A model generated the notes under the pieces. It saw only the letters and a list, made by a program, of their open reading frames with translations. It was not told the DNA's origin and made no database searches. Of a stretch of 64,000 nt of DNA, positions 15,180-24,046 are shown in pieces; within the stretch, counting starts at the first letter, position 1, and every line of letters begins with the position of its first letter. Source of the stretch: Pseudoramibacter porci (GTDB lineage Bacteria > Bacillota > Clostridia > Eubacteriales > Eubacteriaceae); NCBI RefSeq assembly GCF_009696145.1, contig NZ_VUMO01000001.1:248001-312000 (forward strand), read 5' to 3'. Position numbers and translations under genes: made by a program.

Positions 15180-15208
15180 TTGAACTCGGCGAAAAAATCG
15201 TCTATAAT
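15180..15208 (+). promoter_or_regulatory. Promoter of the aro operon
   Basis: TTGAAC (15180-15185) and TATAAT (15203-15208) with a 17-nt spacer, 64 nt ahead of aroB. Confidence 0.8.
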
Positions 15209-15271
15209 GTCTATGATTATGTTAGATTGGGCGAGCGTTTCTGTGCCCTGAAAATAAAGGAGAACTGATCC

Positions 15272-16399
15272 ATGAAAAAATTAACCTGTTCCGCTGAATC
15301 GAGCCATAAGACTGAGATTTATATTCATAATGGATTAAGAGAACATTTATACGAATTAAAAGATAAATTCGAAAAATACAATTCTATTGTCATTATTACC
15401 GATAAAAACGTTGCAAAACATTATCTGCGCTTGGTGGTGCAGCAGATGAAGTCCTTTGGCGGCAATGTGTATTCTATTGTCATTCCGGCCGGTGAAATGT
15501 CTAAAAATTTAAGTCAGGTTGAAAGCATTTACTATAAATTGGCAGAGTTTAACGTGACCCGTTCTGACGCGATCGTTGCGCTGGGCGGCGGTGTCGTCGG
15601 CGACTTAGCCGGTTTTTGTGCGGCAACTTATTTGAGAGGGATCGATTTCTTCCAGATTCCGACATCTTTGATTGCAATGACTGATAGCTCGGTCGGCAGC
15701 AAGACCGGAGTTGATTTGGACGTTGGGAAGAATTTAGTCGGGGCGTTTTATCCGGCAAAAGCAGTATTTGTCGACCCTGAATGCTTGATGACGCTGGAAG
15801 ATCGTTACTTCATCGACGGTATGGCCGAAGTCATCAAATACGGCTGTATCGCTTCGAGCAAGCTCTTCGTCCGCCTCGCCGGTTATCAGTATCAGGAAGA
15901 CCTGCAGGACGACATGGAAGAGATCGTTGCCAAATGTCTGCAGATCAAGCGCAACATCGTTGAAGAAGATGAAAAAGAATCCGGCGTGCGCCGAATCTTA
16001 AATTTTGGCCACACCATTGGTCATGTCATCGAAAATTATTTCGGTTACGAAGGTTATTCCCACGGTGAAGGCGTCGCCGTCGGCATGTACAATATTACGA
16101 AGATGAGCGTGCGTGAAGGTATCACTTCTCAGGAAGATTTGGATAATCTCGGCAAAATGCTCATTAAATATGGTCTGCCTATCGATATGCCCGATATGGA
16201 TTTGAAACGTGTTCAGGAAATTGTCGCGCACGACAAGAAATTTACCGGAGATATATTAAACGTCTGTGTGATGCCGCGCATTGGTACTGCAGAGATCGTG
16301 CGCGTCCAGAAGGATAAGGCGATTGATCTTTTTACGCCGGATGCAGCGGAGACAGAAATGTCTGCGCCTGTGTCTGCGGATCAGTCCGATCAGAATTAA
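15272..16399 (+). CDS. aroB: 3-dehydroquinate synthase
   Basis: A 375-residue NAD+-dependent enzyme converting DAHP to 3-dehydroquinate, second step of the shikimate pathway. The NAD/glycerol-dehydrogenase-like fold is evident from ALGGGVVGDLAGFCAATYLRG near residue 103, TSLIAMTDSSVGSKTG, and the metal-binding region ILNFGHTIGH near 247 with HGEGVAVGM. Start ATG 15272 follows AAAGGAG. It leads the four-gene run aroB-aroA-aroC-chorismate mutase, separated from aroA by only nine bases. The last 30 residues are an Ala/Ser/Asp-rich tail not required by the family. Confidence 0.96.
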   Translation: MKKLTCSAESSHKTEIYIHNGLREHLYELKDKFEKYNSIVIITDKNVAKHYLRLVVQQMKSFGGNVYSIVIPAGEMSKNLSQVESIYYKLAEFNVTRSDAIVALGGGVVGDLAGFCAATYLRGIDFFQIPTSLIAMTDSSVGSKTGVDLDVGKNLVGAFYPAKAVFVDPECLMTLEDRYFIDGMAEVIKYGCIASSKLFVRLAGYQYQEDLQDDMEEIVAKCLQIKRNIVEEDEKESGVRRILNFGHTIGHVIENYFGYEGYSHGEGVAVGMYNITKMSVREGITSQEDLDNLGKMLIKYGLPIDMPDMDLKRVQEIVAHDKKFTGDILNVCVMPRIGTAEIVRVQKDKAIDLFTPDAAETEMSAPVSADQSDQN

Positions 16400-16408
16400 G
16401 TCTCCGAT

Positions 16409-17683
16409 ATGGATATCACGATACAACCGAATCCAATTGGCGGGACGGTGCAGGTGCCGCCGTCGAAGAGTCTCAGTCACCGGGCGCTGATCTGCGCAGC
16501 TTTGGCCGACGGCGAAAGTACGCTTGAGCATCTTTTGGTTTCTGAAGATATTGTGGCAACTTGCGGTGTGCTCGAAGCGCTGGGGGCAAAAATTGAAAAA
16601 CTGAATGCGGATGGCTCGAAACTCAAAATAAAAGGCTGTGGGAGGCCGTTCGTCGGGAACATCACCCTGGACTGCCACGAATCGGGCTCGACCGTTCGCT
16701 TTCTGATGCCTTTGGCGGCCATCAACGCGAAAAACGTAATTTTGACTGGCAAGGGGCGGCTGCCGAAACGGCCCCTTGAGCCTTACCGGCCGATATTTGA
16801 AGCCTCTCAAATCAGCTGGAAAACAGAAGGTACCGACGCGCTGCCGTTAATTTTAAATGGCACCCTCAAGCCCGGTGATTACAAAATGCCGGGTAATGTC
16901 TCGTCGCAGTTTATCAGCGGCTTGCTTTTCGCCCTGCCATTGCTGGATCATCCGTCGACGCTGCGCGTCACAACGCCGCTTGAATCGCGTCCTTACGTCG
17001 ACTTAACTCTCGGCGTTTTGAAACGTTACGGGATCTCAATCGATGTCTCAGAGGACGGCCGGTTTTACACCATTCCGGGCGCCCAGCATTACCATGCAGC
17101 TGATTATAGTGTCGAAGGTGATTTCTCTCAAGCCGCATTCTGGTTTGCCTTTGGTGTCAACGGCAGAGCGGTGCGGTGTGAAAATCTGCCGAAGACGTCC
17201 CTGCAGGGAGACGCGGTCATTATTCCGCTGATTAGGCAAATGGGCGGTCAGGTGGAGTGGCAAGACGGTGCCTGGGTGGCTCAGCCGTCTGTCCGTCACG
17301 GCATTGATATGGATGTTTCCCAATGTCCGGACCTCATGCCGATTTTGGCGGTGCTTGCAGCGACAGCAGAGGGGCAGAGCAGAATTGTTGGCGCAGGCCG
17401 TTTGCGGCTCAAAGAATCCGATCGGTTGAGTGCAATGGCTGATTTACTCACACGTTTGGGCGTCCGGGTGGAAGAAGCGCCGGATGGTATGACCATCTGG
17501 GGCGTATCACAGCTTACAGGCGGCGAGATCGACACAGTAAATGATCACCGTATCGCAATGGCGGCAGCAGCCGCAAGTGAATGCTGCAGTGGGCCAATGA
17601 TCATTCGCGGCGCGGAAGCTGTGGGTAAATCCTATCCGGACTTTTGGCAAGATTTTAGACAAAACGGAGGACAAATGGCATGA
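16409..17683 (+). CDS. aroA: 5-enolpyruvylshikimate-3-phosphate synthase
   Basis: A 424-residue two-domain enzyme that transfers the enolpyruvyl group of PEP to shikimate 3-phosphate. The N-terminal substrate motif VPPSKSLSHRALICAAL is at about 16-32, the PEP/glyphosate region reads ESGSTVRFLMPLAA, and the C-terminal RLRLKESDRLSAMADLL and NDHRIAMAAAAA are typical. The residue pattern after ESGST (TVRFLMPLAA with no ELGNAGTA-type sequence) places it closer to class II enzymes, though sensitivity to inhibitors is not predictable by eye. Its stop overlaps the aroC start (ATGA). Confidence 0.96.
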   Translation: MDITIQPNPIGGTVQVPPSKSLSHRALICAALADGESTLEHLLVSEDIVATCGVLEALGAKIEKLNADGSKLKIKGCGRPFVGNITLDCHESGSTVRFLMPLAAINAKNVILTGKGRLPKRPLEPYRPIFEASQISWKTEGTDALPLILNGTLKPGDYKMPGNVSSQFISGLLFALPLLDHPSTLRVTTPLESRPYVDLTLGVLKRYGISIDVSEDGRFYTIPGAQHYHAADYSVEGDFSQAAFWFAFGVNGRAVRCENLPKTSLQGDAVIIPLIRQMGGQVEWQDGAWVAQPSVRHGIDMDVSQCPDLMPILAVLAATAEGQSRIVGAGRLRLKESDRLSAMADLLTRLGVRVEEAPDGMTIWGVSQLTGGEIDTVNDHRIAMAAAAASECCSGPMIIRGAEAVGKSYPDFWQDFRQNGGQMA

Positions 17684-18774
17684 CATCATGTTGGGGACAG
17701 CATATCCATTTATCGCTTTTCGGTGAATCCCATGGTCCAATGATTGGCGCCGTGATCGACGGATTGCCTTCGGGTTTTTCAATTGACGAAACACAGATTG
17801 CCGCAGAGATGACCCGTCGCTCGGCCAGCGGCAAGGACTTGGCGACGCCGAGAAAAGAAGCGGACCGCGTGACCATCGTCTCGGGTTTTTTTAACGGGAA
17901 AACGACGGGGACACCGTTGACCGGTATCATTGAAAACAGCAACACCCATTCGTCGGATTACGAGAAGACGAAAAACAAAATGCGCCCGGGGCACGCAGAT
18001 TATACGGCTTTTCTGCGGTACGGCGGTTTCCAGGATTACCGCGGCGGCGGCCATTTTTCGGGTCGGCTGACTGCGCCAATGGTCTTTGCTGGTGCTGTCG
18101 CAAAACAAATCCTTGCCCAGAAAGTTCCGGCGCTTTCTGTCGGCAGCCGCATCGTTCAGATCGGTCAAGTGCGGGATCATTCGGTTTTAACACCATCAGA
18201 TTACGCGGCGCTCACTTACGCGGACAGGACTTTTCCGGTTGTGAAGCGAGAACTTCAGGATGCGATGATACGGGAAATCACCGAAGCCAGAGCCCAGAGA
18301 GATTCGGTCGGAGGCATCGTTGAGGGTTATATCACGGGGGTTCCCGGCGGACTCGGCTCGCCGATTTTCGACAACGTCGAAAGTCGGCTGGCGTCGTTTC
18401 TTTTCGCAATTCCTGCGGTTAAGGGTGTGTCTTTTGGCATCGGCTTTGACATCAGCGGGATGCGGGGCTCTGAGGCCAATGATGCTTTCCGCGTGAAAGA
18501 CGGATGTGTTGTGACATCGACCAATCACAACGGCGGTATCAATGGCGGCATTACCAATGGCATGCCGATCGTATTTAAAGTGGCTTTTAAACCGACCCCA
18601 TCGATTGCGCAGCCGCAGCCGACAATTGATATTGCCCAGCACAAAAACACAGAAATTGAAATTCACGGGCGCCACGATCCGTGCATCGTGATCCGCGCGC
18701 TGCCGGTTGTCGAAAGTGCTGCGGCGCTTTGTCTGCTGGATTTGATGATGGAGGCAGACGGACGCCATGAGTGA
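17680..18774 (+). CDS. aroC: Chorismate synthase
   Basis: A 364-residue FMN-dependent enzyme forming chorismate from EPSP. Family signatures are FGESHGPMIGAVIDGLP at the N-terminus, RPGHADYTAFLRYGGFQDYR in the middle with GGGHFSGR, and GGINGGITNGMPI near residue 286. A reduced flavin must be supplied by another protein, because no oxidoreductase domain is fused here. It overlaps aroA by four bases and the chorismate mutase gene by eight, a fully coupled operon. Confidence 0.97.
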   Translation: MTSCWGQHIHLSLFGESHGPMIGAVIDGLPSGFSIDETQIAAEMTRRSASGKDLATPRKEADRVTIVSGFFNGKTTGTPLTGIIENSNTHSSDYEKTKNKMRPGHADYTAFLRYGGFQDYRGGGHFSGRLTAPMVFAGAVAKQILAQKVPALSVGSRIVQIGQVRDHSVLTPSDYAALTYADRTFPVVKRELQDAMIREITEARAQRDSVGGIVEGYITGVPGGLGSPIFDNVESRLASFLFAIPAVKGVSFGIGFDISGMRGSEANDAFRVKDGCVVTSTNHNGGINGGITNGMPIVFKVAFKPTPSIAQPQPTIDIAQHKNTEIEIHGRHDPCIVIRALPVVESAAALCLLDLMMEADGRHE

Positions 18775-19057
18775 GCTGGATTTATCCGAAATCAGAGAAG
18801 AAATCGACCGCATCGACCGCCAGATGATCGCGTTGTTTCAGAAGAGGCTGGACTGCGTCTGTGATGTAGCCCGGTACAAACACGCCAATGGCCTGCCTAT
18901 TTTTGACGAGACGCGAGAAAAAGCCGTCATCGCGAAACGGCAGGCGCAAGTTGAGCCTGAAATCAAGGCGGCGGTTGGGCAGTTTATGCAGGCGGTGATG
19001 GATACGTGTAAGCTTGTCGAGGCTGATGTCATCGATCAGTTGGAAAAGTTTCATTAA
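18767..19057 (+). CDS. Chorismate mutase, AroQ type
   Basis: A 96-residue all-helical monofunctional chorismate mutase that rearranges chorismate to prephenate. The pattern EIREEIDRIDRQMIALFQKR followed by ARYKHANGLPIFDETRE is the AroQ_gamma/alpha-type signature, with Arg, Lys and Glu residues in expected active-site positions. It overlaps the aroC stop. No prephenate dehydratase or dehydrogenase follows in this operon, so the Phe/Tyr branches are encoded elsewhere. Confidence 0.93.
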   Translation: MSELDLSEIREEIDRIDRQMIALFQKRLDCVCDVARYKHANGLPIFDETREKAVIAKRQAQVEPEIKAAVGQFMQAVMDTCKLVEADVIDQLEKFH

Positions 19058-19131
19058 TTGGCAAAGAATGGCAAGACTTTTTGTGCTAGGATCGGTATAA
19101 ATGAATCATTACGTTTTGAGAGGATAAAAGG

Positions 19132-22100
19132 ATGCTTAAACAATTTAAAAAAGTATTGATCGCCAATCGCGGCGAAATTGCTATACGGATCATCCGCGCC
19201 TGCCATGAGCTGGGCATTTCGACCATTGCAATTTATACCCAAGAGGATGAGATGTCGCTCTTCCGCACCAAAGCGGATGAAGCGTACATGATCAATTCCG
19301 CGGGCGGACCGGTTCAGGCTTACCTTGATATGGATAAGATTATTTCCCTTGCGTTGGATAAGGGGGCCGATGCCATCCACCCGGGGTACGGCTTTTTGTC
19401 GGAAAACGCCGAATTCGCGAGAAAATGCGAAGAAGCGGGCGTGACTTTTATTGGACCGACCCACGAAATGATGGAACAGATGGGCGATAAGATTCAGTCG
19501 AAGAAAATGGCGAGCAAGGTCGCTGTGCCGACGATTCCAGGCGTTGAAAAACCGATCACATCCAACGAGGAAGCCCTTGCCTTTGCAAAGAAGGCGGGCT
19601 ATCCGATCATGCTGAAGGCGGCTTCCGGCGGCGGCGGACGCGGGATGCGCATTGTCCGTGAAGAAAAGGATCTGCTGAAGGAATACCACTCTGCGGTCAG
19701 CGAATCCACTAAAGCTTTCGGCGACGGTACCATCTTCATTGAAAAATATTTAGAAGATCCTAAGCACGTCGAAGTACAGGTGCTGGGGGATCAGTACGGC
19801 AATGTGGTGCACTTGTATGAAAGGGACTGCTCGATTCAGCGGCGCAATCAGAAGGTCATTGAATTTTCACCTTCGGTCTTTTTGACCGACGAACAGCGCA
19901 AGGCCATTTGCAGTGACGCAATTAAGCTCGCCAAATCTGTGAATTATTGCTCCGCGGGGACGATGGAATTTCTCGTGGATAAACACGGGCACCATTATTT
20001 TATTGAAATGAATCCGCGGATTCAAGTTGAACACACAGTGACGGAGCTGGTGACGGGCATCGATATCGTCCAGGCGCAGATTTTAATCGCGGAAGGGTAT
20101 GCTCTGGATTCTGACGCCATTCAAATTCGCTCCCAAGACGACATTTCGACACGGGGCTACGCGATTCAGTGCCGAATTACGACGGAAAATCCAAAGATGC
20201 ATTTTATGCCCGATACCGGCCGGATTGACGTTTACCGAACGGCCAGCGGTCCGGGTATCCGACTGGACGGTGGCAACGGGTTTACCGGATCGGTCATCTC
20301 ACCTTATTACGACAGTCTGCTGGTCAAATGTTCCGCCTACGGCCGGACATTCGAGGAGACGCGTCGGAAAGCGATTCGTGCCCTCAAGGAAACGATGATC
20401 AGCGGCGTAGAAACCAACAAGGATTTCCTGATTAACGTGCTTGAACATCCGATTTTCAAGTCGGGAACATGTACGACAAAGTTCATCGGCGACCATCCGG
20501 AGCTATTCGAAATTGAAGATAAAAAGAGTCCGGAAATGGACACCATTCGCTATTTCGGCGATATTGTGGTCAACGAAACATTCGGGAAAAAACCGGTGCT
20601 CGCTGAACCGAAAGTGCCGGAGCTGCCCCGGAATGCCAGAATTCAACCACTTTCAGGTACGAAGCAGATCCTCGATCAGCGTGGGGCAGACGGCCTTGTC
20701 AATTGGATCAAGGCACAGGATCGGCTGCTCATTACAGATACGACGATGCGGGATGCTCATCAATCGCTGATGGCAACGCGCGTACGTACGCGGGATATGG
20801 ATCGCATTGCGGCAGACACGGCGTATTACGGACGAGATTTGTTCTCGCTGGAAATGTGGGGCGGCGCTACTTTTGATGTGGCGTACAATTTCTTGAGAGA
20901 ATCGCCGTGGCACCGGCTCGACCTACTTCGGAAAAAAATCCCAAATATCTGTTTTCAGATGCTGCTGCGCGGCGCCAACGGTGTCGGTTACAAAAATTAT
21001 CCGGACAATGTCATTCGCAAATTCGTGCAGCAGTCGGCAAAATCAGGCATCGATGTCTTCAGGATTTTCGACTCTCTGAACTGGATGGAAAATATGAAAG
21101 TGGCCATCGAAGAGGTGCTCAAGGCAGGGAAAGTGGCTGAAGTCGCGATGTGCTACACCGGTGATATTCTCGATACATCGAAGACGAAATACAATTTGGA
21201 TTATTACGTCAAAATGGCGCATGAAATCGAAAAGACCGGCGCACATATCCTCGCGATCAAGGACATGTCTGCGCTTTGCAAGCCTCAGGCGGCGAGGAAG
21301 CTGGTCTCGGTTCTGAAGAGTGAAGTTAAAATGCCGATTCATTTCCACACACACGATACGGCCGGCAACGGTGTGGCTTCTGCGCTGATGGCGGCGTACG
21401 GCGGCGCCGATATTGTCGACGCGGCTTTAGCCGGAATGAGTGGTTTGACCTCGCAGCCGAATTTGAATTCCATTGTCGCAGCCCTCAAACACACGCCGTT
21501 TGACACGGAACTTGACGATCAGGATCTTCAGATCCTCTCTGATTACTGGACGGGTCTGCGGCCGACGTACAGCAAATTTGAAAGCGGCTTGAAGAGCAGC
21601 AGCACTGAAATTTACGACATGGAAATTCCAGGGGGGCAATACTCCAATCTTCAAAAACAGGTCGAAAGCTTTGGCTTGGGTCATAAATTTGGTGAAGTCA
21701 AGAACATGTATAAGGTGGCGAACCAGCTGCTTGGCGATATTGTCAAGGTAACACCTTCGTCAAAGGTCAACGGCGATTTGGCCATCTTCATGGTTCAAAA
21801 TGACTTGAACGCGGACAATATTTACGAGAAAGGCAAGGATTTAGCATTTCCAAATTCCGTTGTTGATTTCTTTAAGGGCATGATCGGACAGCCGGTCGGC
21901 GGATTTAATAAACGCCTTCAGAAAATTGTGCTGAAAGGGCAGAAGCCGATCACAGTCCGGCCTGGATCACTGATTCCGCCGGAAGATTTCGATCAAGTCC
22001 GAAAGACATTCAAAGAAAAATATGACATGGATTTGGATGACCGCCAGCTGGTTTCAGCGACGATGTATCCAAAAGTTTACCAGGAATATTTGGATTTCAA

Positions 22101-22572
22101 ACAGAATTACGGCGATCTGGAACGGATGGAAAGCCACGCGTTCTTCTACGGCCTTAGAGAAGGTGAAACCACTGAAGTGGAAGTTGGAACGGGTAAGAAA
22201 ATCATTGTGACTCTGATCCGCGTCGGCGAACCAGACGAAGATGGGGAACGTACCGTAACCTTCGAAGTCGACGGCTTCCGCCGGCGGATTAAAGTACAGG
22301 ATAAATATTCGCTGTCATCCCAAAAGAAAGATCGCATGTTAAAAGCGGATCCAAACAATCCGAAGGAAGTCGGTTCGGCGATCCCGGGGACAGTGCTCAA
22401 GGTGCAGGTCAACGAAGGTGATCAAGTCAAGAAAAATCAGGTGCTGACAGTAGTCGAAGCGATGAAAATGGAAACGGAAATCGTGTCACCAGTTGATGGC
22501 ACAGTCGATACGATTTATGTGTCGGAAGGACAGACAGTCGAATCTGGTGAATTGATGATGAAATTGAATTAG
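19132..22572 (+). CDS. pyc: Pyruvate carboxylase
   Basis: A 1146-residue single-chain biotin enzyme making oxaloacetate from pyruvate, bicarbonate and ATP. Domains in order: biotin carboxylase (about 1-455; GGGGRGMRIV ATP loop, EMNPRIQVEHTVTE), carboxyltransferase (about 530-800; TTMRDAHQSLMATRVRT, MWGGATFDV, IKDMSALCKP, HFHTHDTAGN), PYC/OADA tetramerisation region, and a C-terminal biotinyl domain with VEAMKMETE, the biotinylated Lys being residue 1112. It is full length, consistent with an alpha4 enzyme. It supplies the oxaloacetate that aconitase-branch biosynthesis requires. Confidence 0.97.
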   Translation: MLKQFKKVLIANRGEIAIRIIRACHELGISTIAIYTQEDEMSLFRTKADEAYMINSAGGPVQAYLDMDKIISLALDKGADAIHPGYGFLSENAEFARKCEEAGVTFIGPTHEMMEQMGDKIQSKKMASKVAVPTIPGVEKPITSNEEALAFAKKAGYPIMLKAASGGGGRGMRIVREEKDLLKEYHSAVSESTKAFGDGTIFIEKYLEDPKHVEVQVLGDQYGNVVHLYERDCSIQRRNQKVIEFSPSVFLTDEQRKAICSDAIKLAKSVNYCSAGTMEFLVDKHGHHYFIEMNPRIQVEHTVTELVTGIDIVQAQILIAEGYALDSDAIQIRSQDDISTRGYAIQCRITTENPKMHFMPDTGRIDVYRTASGPGIRLDGGNGFTGSVISPYYDSLLVKCSAYGRTFEETRRKAIRALKETMISGVETNKDFLINVLEHPIFKSGTCTTKFIGDHPELFEIEDKKSPEMDTIRYFGDIVVNETFGKKPVLAEPKVPELPRNARIQPLSGTKQILDQRGADGLVNWIKAQDRLLITDTTMRDAHQSLMATRVRTRDMDRIAADTAYYGRDLFSLEMWGGATFDVAYNFLRESPWHRLDLLRKKIPNICFQMLLRGANGVGYKNYPDNVIRKFVQQSAKSGIDVFRIFDSLNWMENMKVAIEEVLKAGKVAEVAMCYTGDILDTSKTKYNLDYYVKMAHEIEKTGAHILAIKDMSALCKPQAARKLVSVLKSEVKMPIHFHTHDTAGNGVASALMAAYGGADIVDAALAGMSGLTSQPNLNSIVAALKHTPFDTELDDQDLQILSDYWTGLRPTYSKFESGLKSSSTEIYDMEIPGGQYSNLQKQVESFGLGHKFGEVKNMYKVANQLLGDIVKVTPSSKVNGDLAIFMVQNDLNADNIYEKGKDLAFPNSVVDFFKGMIGQPVGGFNKRLQKIVLKGQKPITVRPGSLIPPEDFDQVRKTFKEKYDMDLDDRQLVSATMYPKVYQEYLDFKQNYGDLERMESHAFFYGLREGETTEVEVGTGKKIIVTLIRVGEPDEDGERTVTFEVDGFRRRIKVQDKYSLSSQKKDRMLKADPNNPKEVGSAIPGTVLKVQVNEGDQVKKNQVLTVVEAMKMETEIVSPVDGTVDTIYVSEGQTVESGELMMKLN

Positions 22573-22639
22573 AGAAGAAGAGACGGGGAACCGAAAGGGG
22601 AACCGTTCTTTTTTATATGATTTAAGATAATTTTTGCAA

Positions 22640-22947
22640 AAAAATAAGACCAGTCTTGCTCGTTCTCAGAGATTTTACTTCTTCGATTTGATGCAAGCTG
22701 GTCTTTAGATCTCACTTAAACTTTGCACTTCCGGTGGTCCATCCTCCTTTCGTTGAATTTAAAAGACGATGATAAACTTCTTCAACCTATCAACCACTAT
22801 GACCTTCCGATAAATCTGCCTTACTAAGCCGCTTTCCAATTAATAAAAACTAATTGCCTAACCTTCTGCTTAATACGCTGGATTTTGGTAATGATCGGGT
22901 TAATATTTATCTCATTACTCTTTTATTTACCATCTGTACTTTTATTT
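22640..22947 (-). ncRNA. Candidate structured small RNA of about 300 nt, class not identified
   Basis: On the minus strand a good promoter (22954-22982) is followed by about 300 nt lacking a plausible gene and ending in a long terminator stem (AAGACCAGCTTGC with GCAAGACTGGTCTT, then ATTTTTTT; stem arms at 22646-22660 and 22693-22706). Internal hairpins are visible, for example GTAATGA with TCATTAC (22887-22918) and GTTGAA with TTCAAC around 22755-22785. It lies between the convergent end of pyc and the divergent cdaA operon, and no minus-strand gene follows, so it is not a leader. It does not match tmRNA, SRP RNA or RNase P RNA as I know them; raiA-type or 6S RNA should be tested. Confidence 0.6.
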
Positions 22948-22953
22948 GTCTAC

Positions 22954-22982
22954 AGTATAGCAGGGAAAAGCAGAAATGTAAA
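22954..22982 (-). promoter_or_regulatory. Promoter of the candidate small RNA
   Basis: On the minus strand TTTACA (22977-22982) and TATACT (22954-22959) are spaced by exactly 17 nt. Confidence 0.7.
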
Positions 22983-23122
22983 GGTTTATTTATAAAAATA
23001 TTAAATGACTTTAATCATATCATTACATTTGTTGAAAATTATACAGAGAATATTTAAATTACATAAACACAGTGTGTTAGTGTATAATAAAATATAATCT
23101 AATTAAATAAAGGAGGCCCTCA

Positions 23123-24046
23123 ATGGATAATTTCTTTATTACGCTGAGATCGCAGTTTTCCTTTTCCAATGTCATTGAGATCCTCGTCATTACTTTTTTA
23201 ATTTATAAAATACTCATGTGGATTCGTGGGACGCAGGCGGAGCAGGTCGCAAAGGGATTGATCATTGTGCTGGTTCTGATTCCGCTCAGCTCCTGGCTTG
23301 GGTTTACAACTTTAAATTATATTTTAAATATTGTCGTGACTTGGGCGGTCATATTAATTGTTGTCGTGTTTCAACCGGAGTTGCGCTCAGCGCTGGAACA
23401 GTTGGGCAACAATAAATTATTTGATCGCATGTTCAGGTCATCCGGTGAGCGAAAAATTTATAGCAATATTCAGGAAATCGCGAAGGCCGCGGCGGATATG
23501 TCCGAAGTTAGAATGGGTGCGTTGATGGTTTTTCCGGTGAACACTGGCCTCAAAGACATCGAGGCGACGGGCATTAAGCTCAATGCAGATATTTCAACTG
23601 AGCTGATTGAAAATATTTTTACGCCCAATCGGCCGTTGCACGATGGTGCTGTGATCATTGATTTGTGGAGCGGTAAAGTTAAAACGGCGGGGTGTCTTCT
23701 GCCACTGACAGACCGCAAGACGTTAAACTCGTCTCTGGGAACGCGGCATCGTGCTGGCATTGGTATTTCTGAGAAATCAGATGCGGTGGTTCTCATTGTC
23801 TCAGAGGAAACGGGAACCATATCCATGGCCGAGAAAGGCGTACTTCGCCGCGGATTTTCGGAGGATGAGCTCGTAGACCTGCTCGCCGAGCGCTTCATTA
23901 CTATCGATGAAGATGATGACAGTGAAGACGATCTGCCCTATGATGAATATGAAAATATCAATGATTACGATGAACCGGCAGATGAGAAAGAAATGTCGAC
24001 GACGGAAACCTTTGCCAATGGAGAATCGAGCGATGAAGAAAAGTAA
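23123..24046 (+). CDS. cdaA: Diadenylate cyclase CdaA
   Basis: A 307-residue membrane-bound enzyme making cyclic di-AMP from two ATP. Three hydrophobic helices (about 15-85) precede the DAC domain, whose catalytic motifs are LHDGAVIID (DGA at 174-176) and GTRHRAGIG (RHR at 208-210). Beyond the domain the protein has an unusually long acidic tail of about 45 residues (DEDDDSEDDLPYDEYE), which is not part of the usual 270-residue enzyme. GGAGG precedes the ATG. The downstream cdaR gene overlaps by 14 bases; the two proteins normally interact. Confidence 0.96.
   Translation: MDNFFITLRSQFSFSNVIEILVITFLIYKILMWIRGTQAEQVAKGLIIVLVLIPLSSWLGFTTLNYILNIVVTWAVILIVVVFQPELRSALEQLGNNKLFDRMFRSSGERKIYSNIQEIAKAAADMSEVRMGALMVFPVNTGLKDIEATGIKLNADISTELIENIFTPNRPLHDGAVIIDLWSGKVKTAGCLLPLTDRKTLNSSLGTRHRAGIGISEKSDAVVLIVSEETGTISMAEKGVLRRGFSEDELVDLLAERFITIDEDDDSEDDLPYDEYENINDYDEPADEKEMSTTETFANGESSDEEK

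Noticed and set aside
22572-22620. Possible terminator after pyc
   Set aside because: GGGGAACCG occurs twice but as a direct repeat, so it does not form a good stem; the T-rich end alone is not enough to call a terminator.
22640-22947. Small peptide gene ATG after GAAAGGAGG in the minus-strand RNA
   Set aside because: The ATG directly abuts the GGAGG (no spacing) and the frame closes after eight codons.
22854-23057. Open frame of 67 residues on the plus strand
   Set aside because: No ribosome-binding site, AT-rich low-complexity end, and it lies opposite the promoter of the candidate small RNA.
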